A DNA stretch of 64,000 bases from Clostridia bacterium (lineage in GTDB: Bacteria > Bacillota > Clostridia > TANB77 > CAG-508). The notes under the pieces were generated by a model. The model was not told the DNA's origin, did not search any database, and worked only from the letters and a program-made list of their open reading frames with translations. Each line of letters starts with the position of its first letter. Position 1 is the first letter of the stretch. The position numbers were made by a program, and so were the translations under genes. Shown in pieces: positions 18,323 to 26,373 of the stretch. The stretch lies in assembly GCA_017625465.1 (NCBI GenBank), contig JAGAKS010000001.1, forward strand, positions 105,611-169,610, given 5' to 3'.

Positions 18323-18580
18323 TTATTTTGTAAAGTCTTTAGAAAGCTCTTCATATAGTTCAAAACGAAGTTTTTGACCTGTTAAATTATCTTTTCTTTC
18401 CTTTGGTACTTCTTCAAAAAACATTTTTTCTGGTCTTACCCAAACTTTACTATCTTGTCTTTCATATAATGGTCTATACACAACCATTCTTTCTTTAGTT
18501 TCCGAGTCTAATGCTACCTCTTGAATATAGTAATAGTTTCCTTTAAAGTGTCTGTAAACTTTACCAACTTGAATTTCCAT
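18323..18580 (-). CDS. DUF1653 family protein
   Basis: An 85-residue protein of the DUF1653 family. It opens with QVGKVYRHFKGNYYYIQEVA and continues VVYRPLYERQDSKVWVRPEKMF, the usual pattern of this small SH3-like barrel of unknown role. It is the first gene behind the serine T-box and ends 33 bases before serS, so both share serine-dependent control. DUF1653 proteins are common single-domain proteins or fusions in many bacteria; the link to serS here may only reflect operon structure. Confidence 0.85.
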   Translation of the reverse strand: MEIQVGKVYRHFKGNYYYIQEVALDSETKERMVVYRPLYERQDSKVWVRPEKMFFEEVPKERKDNLTGQKLRFELYEELSKDFTK

Positions 18581-18626
18581 ATATTTACCTCCATTTTAAT
18601 ATTTTCATTATTTGCCTATAAAGCAT

Positions 18627-18850
18627 AAAAAAACCCTTATGATGTTTTCATAAGGGCGAATTTTCGCGTTACCACCTTGATTTATATCTTATCTTATTGC
18701 TATAACCTGCAACGACTCGGTCTAGTTTTCTAGATAACTCTTAAGAATAGATTTCGTAAAAACTTTTATCTATTTTCAGCAACCATAGACTCTCTACAAA
18801 AAGTATTTTTACTACTTAGTTCTTAATCAAACGTTAAATAATATTATGCT
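18627..18850 (-). ncRNA. T-box riboswitch with serine (UCU) specifier
   Basis: Minus-strand leader with all core T-box parts. Stem I base TTAAGAA/TTCTTAA; a specifier bulge with an AGTA/GAA loop-E motif and the codon TCT (18749-18751) followed by A; apical AGAGAG and GGTTGCTG. The T-box proper AAGGTGGTAACGCG lies at 18665-18678. The alternative terminator is CCCTTATGA/TCATAAGGG (18634-18656) followed by seven Ts. UCU is a serine codon and serS is the second gene downstream. Uncharged tRNA-Ser should stabilise the antiterminator and allow transcription. Confidence 0.93.
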
Positions 18851-18853
18851 AAT

Positions 18854-18881
18854 ATTATAACACAATTTAAAAATTTGTAAA
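18854..18881 (-). promoter_or_regulatory. Promoter for the T-box-DUF1653-serS transcript
   Basis: TTTACA (18876-18881), a 16-base spacer, TATAAT (18854-18859), directly upstream of the T-box leader. Confidence 0.6.
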
Positions 18882-18911
18882 GTATTTATTTTAGCACACA
18901 GCAAAGTTGCA

Positions 18912-19088
18912 TTAATTAATTTTTGTTACTATTGCTTTTAAAGCTTTTTCACGCGGCAACACAATTACATGAGAACAACCTAAACATTTTAGTTTGAAAT
19001 CTACTCCCACTCTTGTAATTTCCCATTCTTTTGAACCACAAGGATGTGCTTTTTTAGTTTTTACTATATCTCCAATTTGATAATTCAT
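18912..19088 (-). CDS. DUF951 family protein
   Basis: A 58-residue protein, MNYQIGDIVKTKKAHPCGS at the start, then KEWEITRVGVDFKLKCLGCS and VIVLPREKALK. This is the full DUF951 pattern (HPCG, EWE, R-x-G-x-D, K-C-x-G-C, LPR), a small beta-barrel with conserved cysteines that may bind metal or nucleic acid; the family is commonly found near ychF, spo0J or gltX in Firmicutes. It begins two bases before the gltX stop region ends, so it is presumably translated from the gltX message. Function unknown. Confidence 0.88.
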   Translation of the reverse strand: MNYQIGDIVKTKKAHPCGSKEWEITRVGVDFKLKCLGCSHVIVLPREKALKAIVTKIN

Positions 19089-19090
19089 AT

Positions 19091-20719
19091 TTATACTCTT
19101 TTCATTATACGTTCTTTTCCAAGTATTTTTAATATTTCATATAAGTCAGGTGTATTGCATCTTCCTGTAACTTTTACACGAATTACTGTACTTATATCTC
19201 CAACATGTCCTTTGTAAGCTTCTGGATTAGCTTTAAATTCTTTGACTTCTCTAGCATAACCAAAGGCTTCTGCTAAGTCTTTCATTTTATTAAACCAAGT
19301 CTCTTTGTCATCTTCTTCGTTATAATATTTATCAAAATATTCTTTTACAATGCTATTAATTTCTGCTTCGTCATTTATTTTTTGATATTCAAAATTTTCT
19401 GTTTTAGCAAATTTATCATCATACATATAGTAAATAGAATCTTTTACATCTGACCATTTTGCTATATCTTTTCTTGGTTTTACATTTCCTCTTTCAATAC
19501 CTAAAACTTTAAGTGCATATTCTTTATCTTCTAGCATTTCTTTTAATTCTGCATCATAACTTTCTGCCCATTTATAGCTTTCGTTATAAACCTCTTCTGC
19601 TGAAAATTTAGAAATAACATTTTTAGATACATCAAGCATTTTAACCATATCAAATAATGCACCACTAACGCCCATTTTATTTAATTGTAAATCAAATTCT
19701 TCCATAGCTTTATCTGGATTTTGTTTTCTCCAAATTTCAAAATTTGAGTTAGCTATATTCATAAGATATTCTTTAACAGCTTGTTTTGGAATTCCCTCTT
19801 CTGTATAGTAAGAAACTGCTGCTTCTGGGTCTTTTCTTTTACTTAATTTTCTTTTTCCTTCTCCATCTACTTTCATCATAGGAGCAATATGTGCATATTT
19901 TGGTGCTTTAAAACCTAACATATAGAAAAGTTGTAAATGAAGTGGAACTGATGGAAGCCATTCATCTCCTCTTATAACATGTGTTGTGCCCATTAAATGG
20001 TCATCAACAGCATGAGCAAAATGATATGTTGGAAGTCCATCTGATTTAATAATAACAATGTCTTGGTCATTTTCTGGCATATCTACATTGCCTTTTATAA
20101 CATCTCTATGCTTAATTTTTTTATCTGGATTTCCTGGTGATTTTAATCTTACAATATAGCTTTCACCATTTTTTATTTTATCAGCTGCCATATCTATTGG
20201 CATATTTCTACATTTTGTCCATTTACCATAGTAACCAGTTCTTTCTTTTGCTTTTTCTTGATCTTCTCTAATTGCATTTAAAGTTTCTGGTGTACAAAAG
20301 CATGGATAAGCCATTCCTTTTTCAATTAAACTCTTAGCATAAGCTTGATAAATATCTTTTCTTAAGCTTTGTTTATATGGTCCATATTCTCCAATATCTT
20401 TGCCATCTATAATTGTTTCATCTGGCATTAAATCATAATCTTTTAAAGCTTCAATAATTTGGTTTGCCCCATCTTCGATTTCTCTTTTTTGATCTGTATC
20501 TTCTATTCTTACAAAAAATACACCATTTGTTTGGTTTGCTAATTTTCTTGCAATCTCTGCTTGATATAAACCACCTATGTGAACGAACCCAGTAGGACTT
20601 GGAGCAAATCTTGTAACTATTGCTCCTTCTGGCAATTCTCTTGCTTTGTATTTTTCTTCATAATAAGATACATCTTTTGCATCTGGAAAAATTAAATTTG
20701 CTAATTCTTTACTATCCAT
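19091..20719 (-). CDS. gltX: Glutamyl-tRNA synthetase (clostridial long form)
   Basis: A 542-residue class I synthetase charging tRNA-Glu, and probably tRNA-Gln for later amidation since no glutaminyl enzyme is expected in Clostridia. The HIGH-type motif appears as FAPSPTGFVHIGG near residue 40, and the KMSKS-type as KRKLSKRKDPEA near residue 294. The protein starts with an extra 35-residue segment before the catalytic core, as in clostridial GltX of about 550 residues. The anticodon-binding region covers about 350-542. It precedes DUF951. The short spacing to rnj suggests a separate transcript or read-through. Confidence 0.93.
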   Translation of the reverse strand: MDSKELANLIFPDAKDVSYYEEKYKARELPEGAIVTRFAPSPTGFVHIGGLYQAEIARKLANQTNGVFFVRIEDTDQKREIEDGANQIIEALKDYDLMPDETIIDGKDIGEYGPYKQSLRKDIYQAYAKSLIEKGMAYPCFCTPETLNAIREDQEKAKERTGYYGKWTKCRNMPIDMAADKIKNGESYIVRLKSPGNPDKKIKHRDVIKGNVDMPENDQDIVIIKSDGLPTYHFAHAVDDHLMGTTHVIRGDEWLPSVPLHLQLFYMLGFKAPKYAHIAPMMKVDGEGKRKLSKRKDPEAAVSYYTEEGIPKQAVKEYLMNIANSNFEIWRKQNPDKAMEEFDLQLNKMGVSGALFDMVKMLDVSKNVISKFSAEEVYNESYKWAESYDAELKEMLEDKEYALKVLGIERGNVKPRKDIAKWSDVKDSIYYMYDDKFAKTENFEYQKINDEAEINSIVKEYFDKYYNEEDDKETWFNKMKDLAEAFGYAREVKEFKANPEAYKGHVGDISTVIRVKVTGRCNTPDLYEILKILGKERIMKRV

Positions 20720-20795
20720 CTCTTCTCCTCATTTCCGACTATAAATTATTGTTATCAATAATATCATACTTCTTTATTTTTTTCAACGAATCGTT

Positions 20796-22601
20796 TTATA
20801 CTTCCATAATAATTGGTAAAATCATTGGATTACGTTTTGTTTCTCTATAAATATAATCTCTTAAATTGTCTTTAATAATAGATTTAAGAGTTGCCCAATC
20901 TGAAATTCCATTGTTTACACATTCATTAATTTTAAGAGCTATTAATGCTTTTACATCATCCATTAAATTTTCAGATTCACGCACATAAACGAAACCTCTT
21001 GAAATCATATCTGGTCCAGCAATTACTTCTCCAGTAGATGAATCCATTGTAAGAACAACAATTATTAAACCATCTTGTGATAAATGTTGTCTATCACGAA
21101 GTACAATATTTCCTACATCTCCAACACCTAAACCATCAACCATTACTTTACCAAAAGGAACTGTTGTAGTAAGTTTTGCTTCGTTCTCATTAAGCTCTAA
21201 CACTCTACCGTTTGTCATTAAGAATATATCTTTTGAATCATACCCTAATTTTTTAGCAGTTTCTTTATGAGCAACAAGTTGTCTATATTCACCATGGACA
21301 GGGATAAAGAATTTTGGTTTTACAAGTGTAAGCATTAGTTTTTGTTCTTCTTGACAAGCATGTCCTGAAACGTGAATATCTGCTAAAGAACTATATATTA
21401 CCTCACTACCAATTTGCATTAATTCATCTATAACTCTTGAAATATATTTTTCATTTCCTGGAATTGGGTTAGCAGAAATAATAACTAAATCATTTGCTGT
21501 TAAAGTTACTTTTTTGTGCTCACCATTTGCCATTCTAGTTAATGCAGACATTGGTTCACCTTGACTTCCTGTTGTAATAATAACAAGCTGTTCATCAGTA
21601 TAATTTTTTATCATATCAATATCAATAAAGACATTTTTTGGTACATCTATATAACCAAGTTCAATAGCTGTTTCTATAACTTTAATCATACTTCTTCCAC
21701 AAACAGCAATTTTTCTTTTATTTTTTACTGCTAAATCCACAATTTGTTGAATTCTGTGGACATTTGAAGCAAAAGTTGCAACTATAATTCTTTTTGTACA
21801 ATTAAAGAATAGTTTTTCAAAAACTTCTCCAACAGAGCTCTCTGACATTGTAAAACCTTTTCTTTCAGCATTTGTACTATCGGAAAGTAAAGCTAAAACA
21901 CCTTTATTTCCAAGTTCTGCAAGTCTTCCTAAGTTGTTTGGTTCTTCACCTATTGGTGTATAATCAATTTTAAAATCTCCTGTATGAACTACAGTACCAA
22001 CTGGTGTGTGAATTGCTAAAGCTACTGAATCAGGAATACTATGGCAACTTCTAATAAATTCAACTCTCATTTTTCCAAGTACAATAGTTTTTCCTTGTTT
22101 TACAATATTTAGTTGTGTGCTTTCTTTTAAGTGATGCTCTTCTAATTTGTTTTCAATTAAACCAGCTGTTAATTTTGTAGCATATATTGGAACATTAATT
22201 TCTTTTAATAAATACGGTATAGAACCAATATGATCCTCATGTCCATGAGTTACTACTAAACCTCTAATTTTTTCTTTATTTTTTACCAAATAAGTAAAAT
22301 CTGGTATAACTAAATCAATACCAAGCATTTCATCTTCTGGGAAAGCTACACCACAGTCTACAAGTACGATATCGTTTCCATACTCAAATACTGTAATATT
22401 TTTTCCAATTTCATGAAGACCACCTAATGGTATAATTTTTAAATTTTCTTTTTTAAATTGAAATTCTTCTTTTTTCTCAGCTTTTACAGCTAAACTTTTT
22501 GCTGGCATTTGCTTTGGCTTTCTTCTTTTTTTGCTTTTCATTTCTTTTGCAAAGCTGTTTTCTGCCATTATCTTAGCTTTTGTTTCTTTTTTGTTTTCCA
22601 T
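20796..22601 (-). CDS. rnj: Ribonuclease J
   Basis: A 601-residue metallo-beta-lactamase/beta-CASP RNase with endonuclease and 5'-to-3' exonuclease activity, central to mRNA decay and rRNA maturation in Firmicutes. A basic N-terminal tail (about 50 residues) precedes the catalytic core: HGHEDHIG near residue 119, further metal ligands HSIPDS and HTGDFKID, the beta-CASP part with the NPIPGNE and DIHVSGHA motifs, and the C-terminal domain (ISRGFVYVRE). A perfect promoter lies 180 bases upstream, leaving a long leader with a strong hairpin (22642-22675). I cannot tell J1 from J2 by eye. Confidence 0.95.
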   Translation of the reverse strand: MENKKETKAKIMAENSFAKEMKSKKRRKPKQMPAKSLAVKAEKKEEFQFKKENLKIIPLGGLHEIGKNITVFEYGNDIVLVDCGVAFPEDEMLGIDLVIPDFTYLVKNKEKIRGLVVTHGHEDHIGSIPYLLKEINVPIYATKLTAGLIENKLEEHHLKESTQLNIVKQGKTIVLGKMRVEFIRSCHSIPDSVALAIHTPVGTVVHTGDFKIDYTPIGEEPNNLGRLAELGNKGVLALLSDSTNAERKGFTMSESSVGEVFEKLFFNCTKRIIVATFASNVHRIQQIVDLAVKNKRKIAVCGRSMIKVIETAIELGYIDVPKNVFIDIDMIKNYTDEQLVIITTGSQGEPMSALTRMANGEHKKVTLTANDLVIISANPIPGNEKYISRVIDELMQIGSEVIYSSLADIHVSGHACQEEQKLMLTLVKPKFFIPVHGEYRQLVAHKETAKKLGYDSKDIFLMTNGRVLELNENEAKLTTTVPFGKVMVDGLGVGDVGNIVLRDRQHLSQDGLIIVVLTMDSSTGEVIAGPDMISRGFVYVRESENLMDDVKALIALKINECVNNGISDWATLKSIIKDNLRDYIYRETKRNPMILPIIMEV

Positions 22602-22641
22602 AAAATCTCCTTTTCTATAATTTTACATACAAGAAAAGTGC

Positions 22642-22675
22642 CTTACATATTTTTGAAAACGCAAAAATATGTAAG
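22642..22675 (-). promoter_or_regulatory. 14-bp perfect hairpin in the RNase J leader
   Basis: CTTACATATTTTTG and CAAAAATATGTAAG form a perfect 14-base-pair stem around a six-base loop. It lies in the about 175-nt leader of rnj, about 40 bases before the start codon. No T-run follows on either strand, so it is not an intrinsic terminator. It may stabilise the message or serve as a site for self-control. Confidence 0.6.
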
Positions 22676-22785
22676 AATGTTCATTCCTACTTAAACTACT
22701 ATATTAAATTTTTTCCGATCTCTTTTTAATTTAATTTTCCGAACACTTTTTACTTATATATAAAAATCTCATTAATAACATAATT

Positions 22786-22814
22786 ATTATACACGAAATT
22801 TACATAAATGTCAA
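22786..22814 (-). promoter_or_regulatory. Consensus sigma-A promoter for rnj
   Basis: TTGACA at 22809-22814, a 17-base spacer and TATAAT at 22786-22791, both exact. It predicts a transcription start near 22779 and a leader of about 177 nt. Confidence 0.88.
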
Positions 22815-22836
22815 TGAGTACCATTAGAAGTATATA

Positions 22837-22865
22837 AAAAAAGAAGAACAAAATATTCTTCTTTT
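22837..22865 (-). terminator. Intrinsic terminator after the ROK kinase gene
   Basis: Minus-strand AAAAGAAGAA/TTCTTCTTTT stem with a seven-base loop followed by a T-run, immediately after the stop codon at 22866. Confidence 0.75.
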
Positions 22866-23786
22866 CTACATAAGTGTTGCTCCTATAATTCCTGCATCAT
22901 TTTTAAAAGTTGCTGCAACTATTTTTGGTTTTATTCCCTCATTAAAGGTTGTTTTTGGAGCATTTATTTTATCAATCAACATTTGAAAAATTGGATTTTT
23001 CTCATAATATGAGAAACTTCCCCCAAGCACTACAATTTCTGGTTCGAAAATATCTATATAATTACAAATTCCAGTTTGCAAATAATCTAAAAAAGTTTCT
23101 AAATCTTGAATTACAGCTTCGTTATGCTTTTCAAAAACTTCCTCTTTTAAAATAACCTCTCTTAAGTATTCACCTGATATATCACTATCTATGTCTAATG
23201 TTTCTGTAACTTTCATTTTTAATGCCTTTATTGAAGCATAGGTTTCAAAACACCCTCTTTTTCCACAAGTACATAATCTACCGCCTTTATTTAAAATCAT
23301 GTGTCCCATTTCAAAACCTGAGTATCTCTTTGGCTCAAGCAATTTGCCATTCATAAAAACTGCTCCACCAATTCCAGTTCCTAAGCATAAAAACACAGCA
23401 TCACTATAATTTTTCATTGTACCATATACTTTTTCTGCCATTGCTGCGCATTTGGCATCATTTCTAATTATGATGGTATTATTAAATACTTTTTTTAATT
23501 CTCTGACTAAATCAAAATCTTTTACACCAAGATTTCCAGCTTTTACTATTTTCCCATTTGAGATAGTTCCAGGAGAAGCTATACCTATAATTTCTAAATC
23601 TTCCTCTTTTACATTATTTTCTTTGCATAATTCTTTAATCATTGAAACAATTTCTTTTACAATTGTTTCTTTAATATTTACTCTGTCTTCTCTTGTTAAT
23701 ATTTTATCTTTTGAAGCTATAATATTACTATCTTCTATTAAACCAACTCCTATATGACTTCCACCTAAATCTATACCTATTTTCAT
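22866..23786 (-). CDS. ROK family glucokinase
   Basis: A 306-residue sugar kinase of the ROK family, most likely ATP-dependent glucokinase feeding glycolysis. N-terminal phosphate-binding loop IGIDLGGSHIGVG, sugar-binding GTGIGGAVF near 137, substrate ligand region YSGFEMGHMI near 155-164, and the zinc-binding CTCGKRGCFE near 173-182 with all three Cys plus the His of GHM. Lack of a DNA-binding domain excludes a ROK repressor. Other hexoses or N-acetyl sugars are possible. It is flanked by terminators on both sides, so it is monocistronic. Confidence 0.87.
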   Translation of the reverse strand: MKIGIDLGGSHIGVGLIEDSNIIASKDKILTREDRVNIKETIVKEIVSMIKELCKENNVKEEDLEIIGIASPGTISNGKIVKAGNLGVKDFDLVRELKKVFNNTIIIRNDAKCAAMAEKVYGTMKNYSDAVFLCLGTGIGGAVFMNGKLLEPKRYSGFEMGHMILNKGGRLCTCGKRGCFETYASIKALKMKVTETLDIDSDISGEYLREVILKEEVFEKHNEAVIQDLETFLDYLQTGICNYIDIFEPEIVVLGGSFSYYEKNPIFQMLIDKINAPKTTFNEGIKPKIVAATFKNDAGIIGATLM

Positions 23787-23828
23787 AAAATTCTCCTTTA
23801 ATTAGTTAAGCAATCTTTCATATATACA

Positions 23829-23856
23829 AAAGAGCACTTTTTAAAAAGTGCTCTTA
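23829..23856 (-). terminator. Intrinsic terminator after pilC
   Basis: AGAGCACTTTTT/AAAAAGTGCTCT perfect inverted repeat followed by TTTT on the minus strand, right after the pilC stop. It closes the type IV pilus operon. Confidence 0.8.
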
Positions 23857-23861
23857 ATTTG

Positions 23862-25211
23862 TTAAACTCCATAAGCATCAAATAAGAAGTTACCCATGTA
23901 CATTTGAATACAAGGTACAAGAACTACTACAACGAAGAAGATTAATACGATACCAACCAATAGGTAAGATATCTCTGGTAAAACCTTCATAATCTTTTCC
24001 ATAGTGTTGTCTATATCTTGATCCATATATTCCAATAATTTTGCAATCATTTCTGTTAAGTCTGTTTGCATACCAATTTTTAACATCTCAGTTGTCATAG
24101 CACTTGAAAGTTTTGCATTTTCAAAAGGCTCAATCCAAGATTGTCCAACGAAAATATTGTTTATTGATGTTTCTATCATAGATAGCATAACTGTATTTTT
24201 TATAACGTTTTTACTAACTTCTAAGGCATCTTGAATTCTCATACCATTTTGAAGATTTAATAAAACCGCTTTCATTAGTCTTGAAAAATCTAATAAGTAT
24301 ATAAGTTTTCCAAATACTGGCATTGTATATTTAAAGTAGTCAAAATTGTATCTACCACGCGGAGTATTTATATATGTAACAAAAGCAAATGCAATTGCTG
24401 CTACAACACCCGTAGGTATATACCAATACTGAATCAGTAAATCAACAAAATCTGCAAACCAAAGTGTTATTGCAGGTAATTGTGCATCTGTTCCTAATTG
24501 TTCGAATACTCCTTCTAGCATTGGAACACCAAATATAACCGCAACAAATAGCATAACTATAATACCAATAAACATAAATAAGTTTGGTAATAATATCTTT
24601 TTAAGCTTTTTATTCAAAGCATCTGTATCATCTAGGTATTTTACACCTTGTTGAAGTGAATTTTCCAAAGAACCTGAAAGCTCGCCTACTTTTATCATAT
24701 TTATATATATGTATGGGAATACATTATCATAATATTCCATTGTAGTGTACATAAATTCACCAGATTCTACACCAGCTAAAACATCTTCCAAAATAGCTTT
24801 TAATTTTGGATTTTCGGTTGTTTCAATAACTGTAGATAGTGCATGAATATTATTAAAGTTAGCTTTTTTTAGTAAATAAAAGTTTTGTGAAAATACTCTT
24901 ATATCTCTATATGTAATTTTTTCTGTTGAAACTAAAGCTTTATCTAACTTAGCAATTATAGATTGCTTCTCTTCCTTTTTTGCTTGTACTCTTGCTGTTG
25001 TTTCATATTTCGGCTTTTCAACTTTTTTAGTGTTGTTGTTATGTCTAGACTTAGGACTTCCCTTTGTAATTGACATAGTTTGAGAAACACTTATCGGTGT
25101 TAAGCCATTTCTTTTTAGTTTCCTCACACAACTTAATTTTGAAGCATCATCCATTTTAGACTTTATTATTTGTCCTTGTGGAGTAATTGCCTTATATATA
25201 AAAGTTGGCAT
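23862..25211 (-). CDS. pilC: Type IV pilus inner-membrane platform protein PilC
   Basis: A 449-residue GspF/PilC family protein that forms the membrane platform under the pilus ATPase. The N-terminal FIYKAITPQGQIIKSKM matches the family; after a charged linker (45-90) come two T2SSF repeats. Each carries a cytoplasmic four-helix bundle (first one with a MIKVGELSGSLENSL signature near 170, second SSAMTTEMLKIGMQTDL near 375). Membrane helices lie near 205-230, 255-278 and 418-440. The ATG at 25211 has GGAGG upstream. It is the last gene of the pilus operon, 15 bases after pilT. Confidence 0.93.
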   Translation of the reverse strand: MPTFIYKAITPQGQIIKSKMDDASKLSCVRKLKRNGLTPISVSQTMSITKGSPKSRHNNNTKKVEKPKYETTARVQAKKEEKQSIIAKLDKALVSTEKITYRDIRVFSQNFYLLKKANFNNIHALSTVIETTENPKLKAILEDVLAGVESGEFMYTTMEYYDNVFPYIYINMIKVGELSGSLENSLQQGVKYLDDTDALNKKLKKILLPNLFMFIGIIVMLFVAVIFGVPMLEGVFEQLGTDAQLPAITLWFADFVDLLIQYWYIPTGVVAAIAFAFVTYINTPRGRYNFDYFKYTMPVFGKLIYLLDFSRLMKAVLLNLQNGMRIQDALEVSKNVIKNTVMLSMIETSINNIFVGQSWIEPFENAKLSSAMTTEMLKIGMQTDLTEMIAKLLEYMDQDIDNTMEKIMKVLPEISYLLVGIVLIFFVVVVLVPCIQMYMGNFLFDAYGV

Positions 25212-25226
25212 CACTTACCTCCATTT

Positions 25227-26348
25227 TTATTTTATTACTGGACCTCCAGCACTTTTCTTAAGATTTAATTGCATTATTGTTCTATTTAAAGTTTCATAAT
25301 TCTTTTCTTCAATTTGAGATTTTACTTGCTCTAAAGATAGTTTTCCAGAAACATATAAATTTGCTAGTGAATTTATTAATCCTATACTTCCTTTATCTAA
25401 ATTTCCTTGAATAGCATCTTCAATCTCAGATACACTAAATTTATCTTTTCTAATACAAGCTGCAACTGTATTATCAACTACCATTATTTCAGGTACTAAA
25501 ACTAGTGAATCATTAGTTGCTGATTTTAATAATCTTTGAGAAACAACTAGTTTTAAAAGTGATGATAATAAGTTTTTAACTGTAGCTTGATCTCTAACTT
25601 CATAGAAGTTAATAATTCTATCGATAGTCTCTGCACAAGACTTTGTATGTAATGTTCCTACAACTAAATGTCCTGATTCTGCCATATCAATAGCAGCTTC
25701 CATAGTAGTTTTGTCCCTAATCTCTCCTATTACTAGTATATCACAGTCTTCACGAAGAGCATTCTTTGAACCTTCACTAAAAGTTAAAGAATCTTTACCA
25801 GGACCAATTTCTTTTTGAACTATTATAGATTTTTTACTAGTATGTTTATACTCGACTGGGCTTTCAAGTGTAAGAATTTTTTTGTTTTGTCTTCTATTTA
25901 CTTCATCTATTAAACAGTTTAAAGTTGTTGATTTACCAGAGTTTGTTTTACCAGTAACCAATATTAAACCTTGAGGTTGATATGTCATAGCTTTTACTAT
26001 TTCTGGTAATCCTAAATCTTCATAATTTGGAAGTTCATTCTTGATAATACGCATTGTAAATACTGGAACATCATCTGCATAAGAACAGTTTACCCTCAAA
26101 CGAATATCATCATATACAAGAGATGTATCTAGTTTTCTTTCTTCTTTGTACATTGTATCTTTCTCTACATTTCCACGAACAATGTAATCATATATATCAT
26201 ATAATTCTGATTCATCAAGTGGATCATCATCAGGTATTTCAACTAATGCTCTGTTTATTCTTAAAATTGGTTTTAACCCTCTCATTAAATGAATATCTGA
26301 AGCACCTCTTAAAATAGCTTCTTTTATAATACTTTCAATTAATAACAT
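25227..26348 (-). CDS. pilT: Pilus retraction ATPase PilT
   Basis: A 373-residue hexameric ATPase expected to drive pilus retraction and twitching. N-terminal PAS-like domain begins GASDIHLMRGLKPILRIN; Walker A is TGKTNSGKST near residue 129 (Asn in place of the more common Gly), the Asp box follows (PVEYKH), Walker B is DILVIGEIRD near 199, and the His box is GHLVVGTLHT near 221. The retraction-type AIRNLIRE-like C-terminal signature is not obvious, so a role in retraction is inferred from the PilT-like length and lack of a zinc motif. It follows pilB by 25 bases. Confidence 0.9.
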   Translation of the reverse strand: MLLIESIIKEAILRGASDIHLMRGLKPILRINRALVEIPDDDPLDESELYDIYDYIVRGNVEKDTMYKEERKLDTSLVYDDIRLRVNCSYADDVPVFTMRIIKNELPNYEDLGLPEIVKAMTYQPQGLILVTGKTNSGKSTTLNCLIDEVNRRQNKKILTLESPVEYKHTSKKSIIVQKEIGPGKDSLTFSEGSKNALREDCDILVIGEIRDKTTMEAAIDMAESGHLVVGTLHTKSCAETIDRIINFYEVRDQATVKNLLSSLLKLVVSQRLLKSATNDSLVLVPEIMVVDNTVAACIRKDKFSVSEIEDAIQGNLDKGSIGLINSLANLYVSGKLSLEQVKSQIEEKNYETLNRTIMQLNLKKSAGGPVIK

Positions 26349-26373
26349 ATTCTTTCCCTCACTTTTGCTTTTA

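Noticed and set aside
22645-22700. Leader peptide (MNILTYFCVF...) before rnj
   Set aside because: The reading frame is short and its only upstream purine run is too close to the ATG; no codon bias suggesting attenuation.
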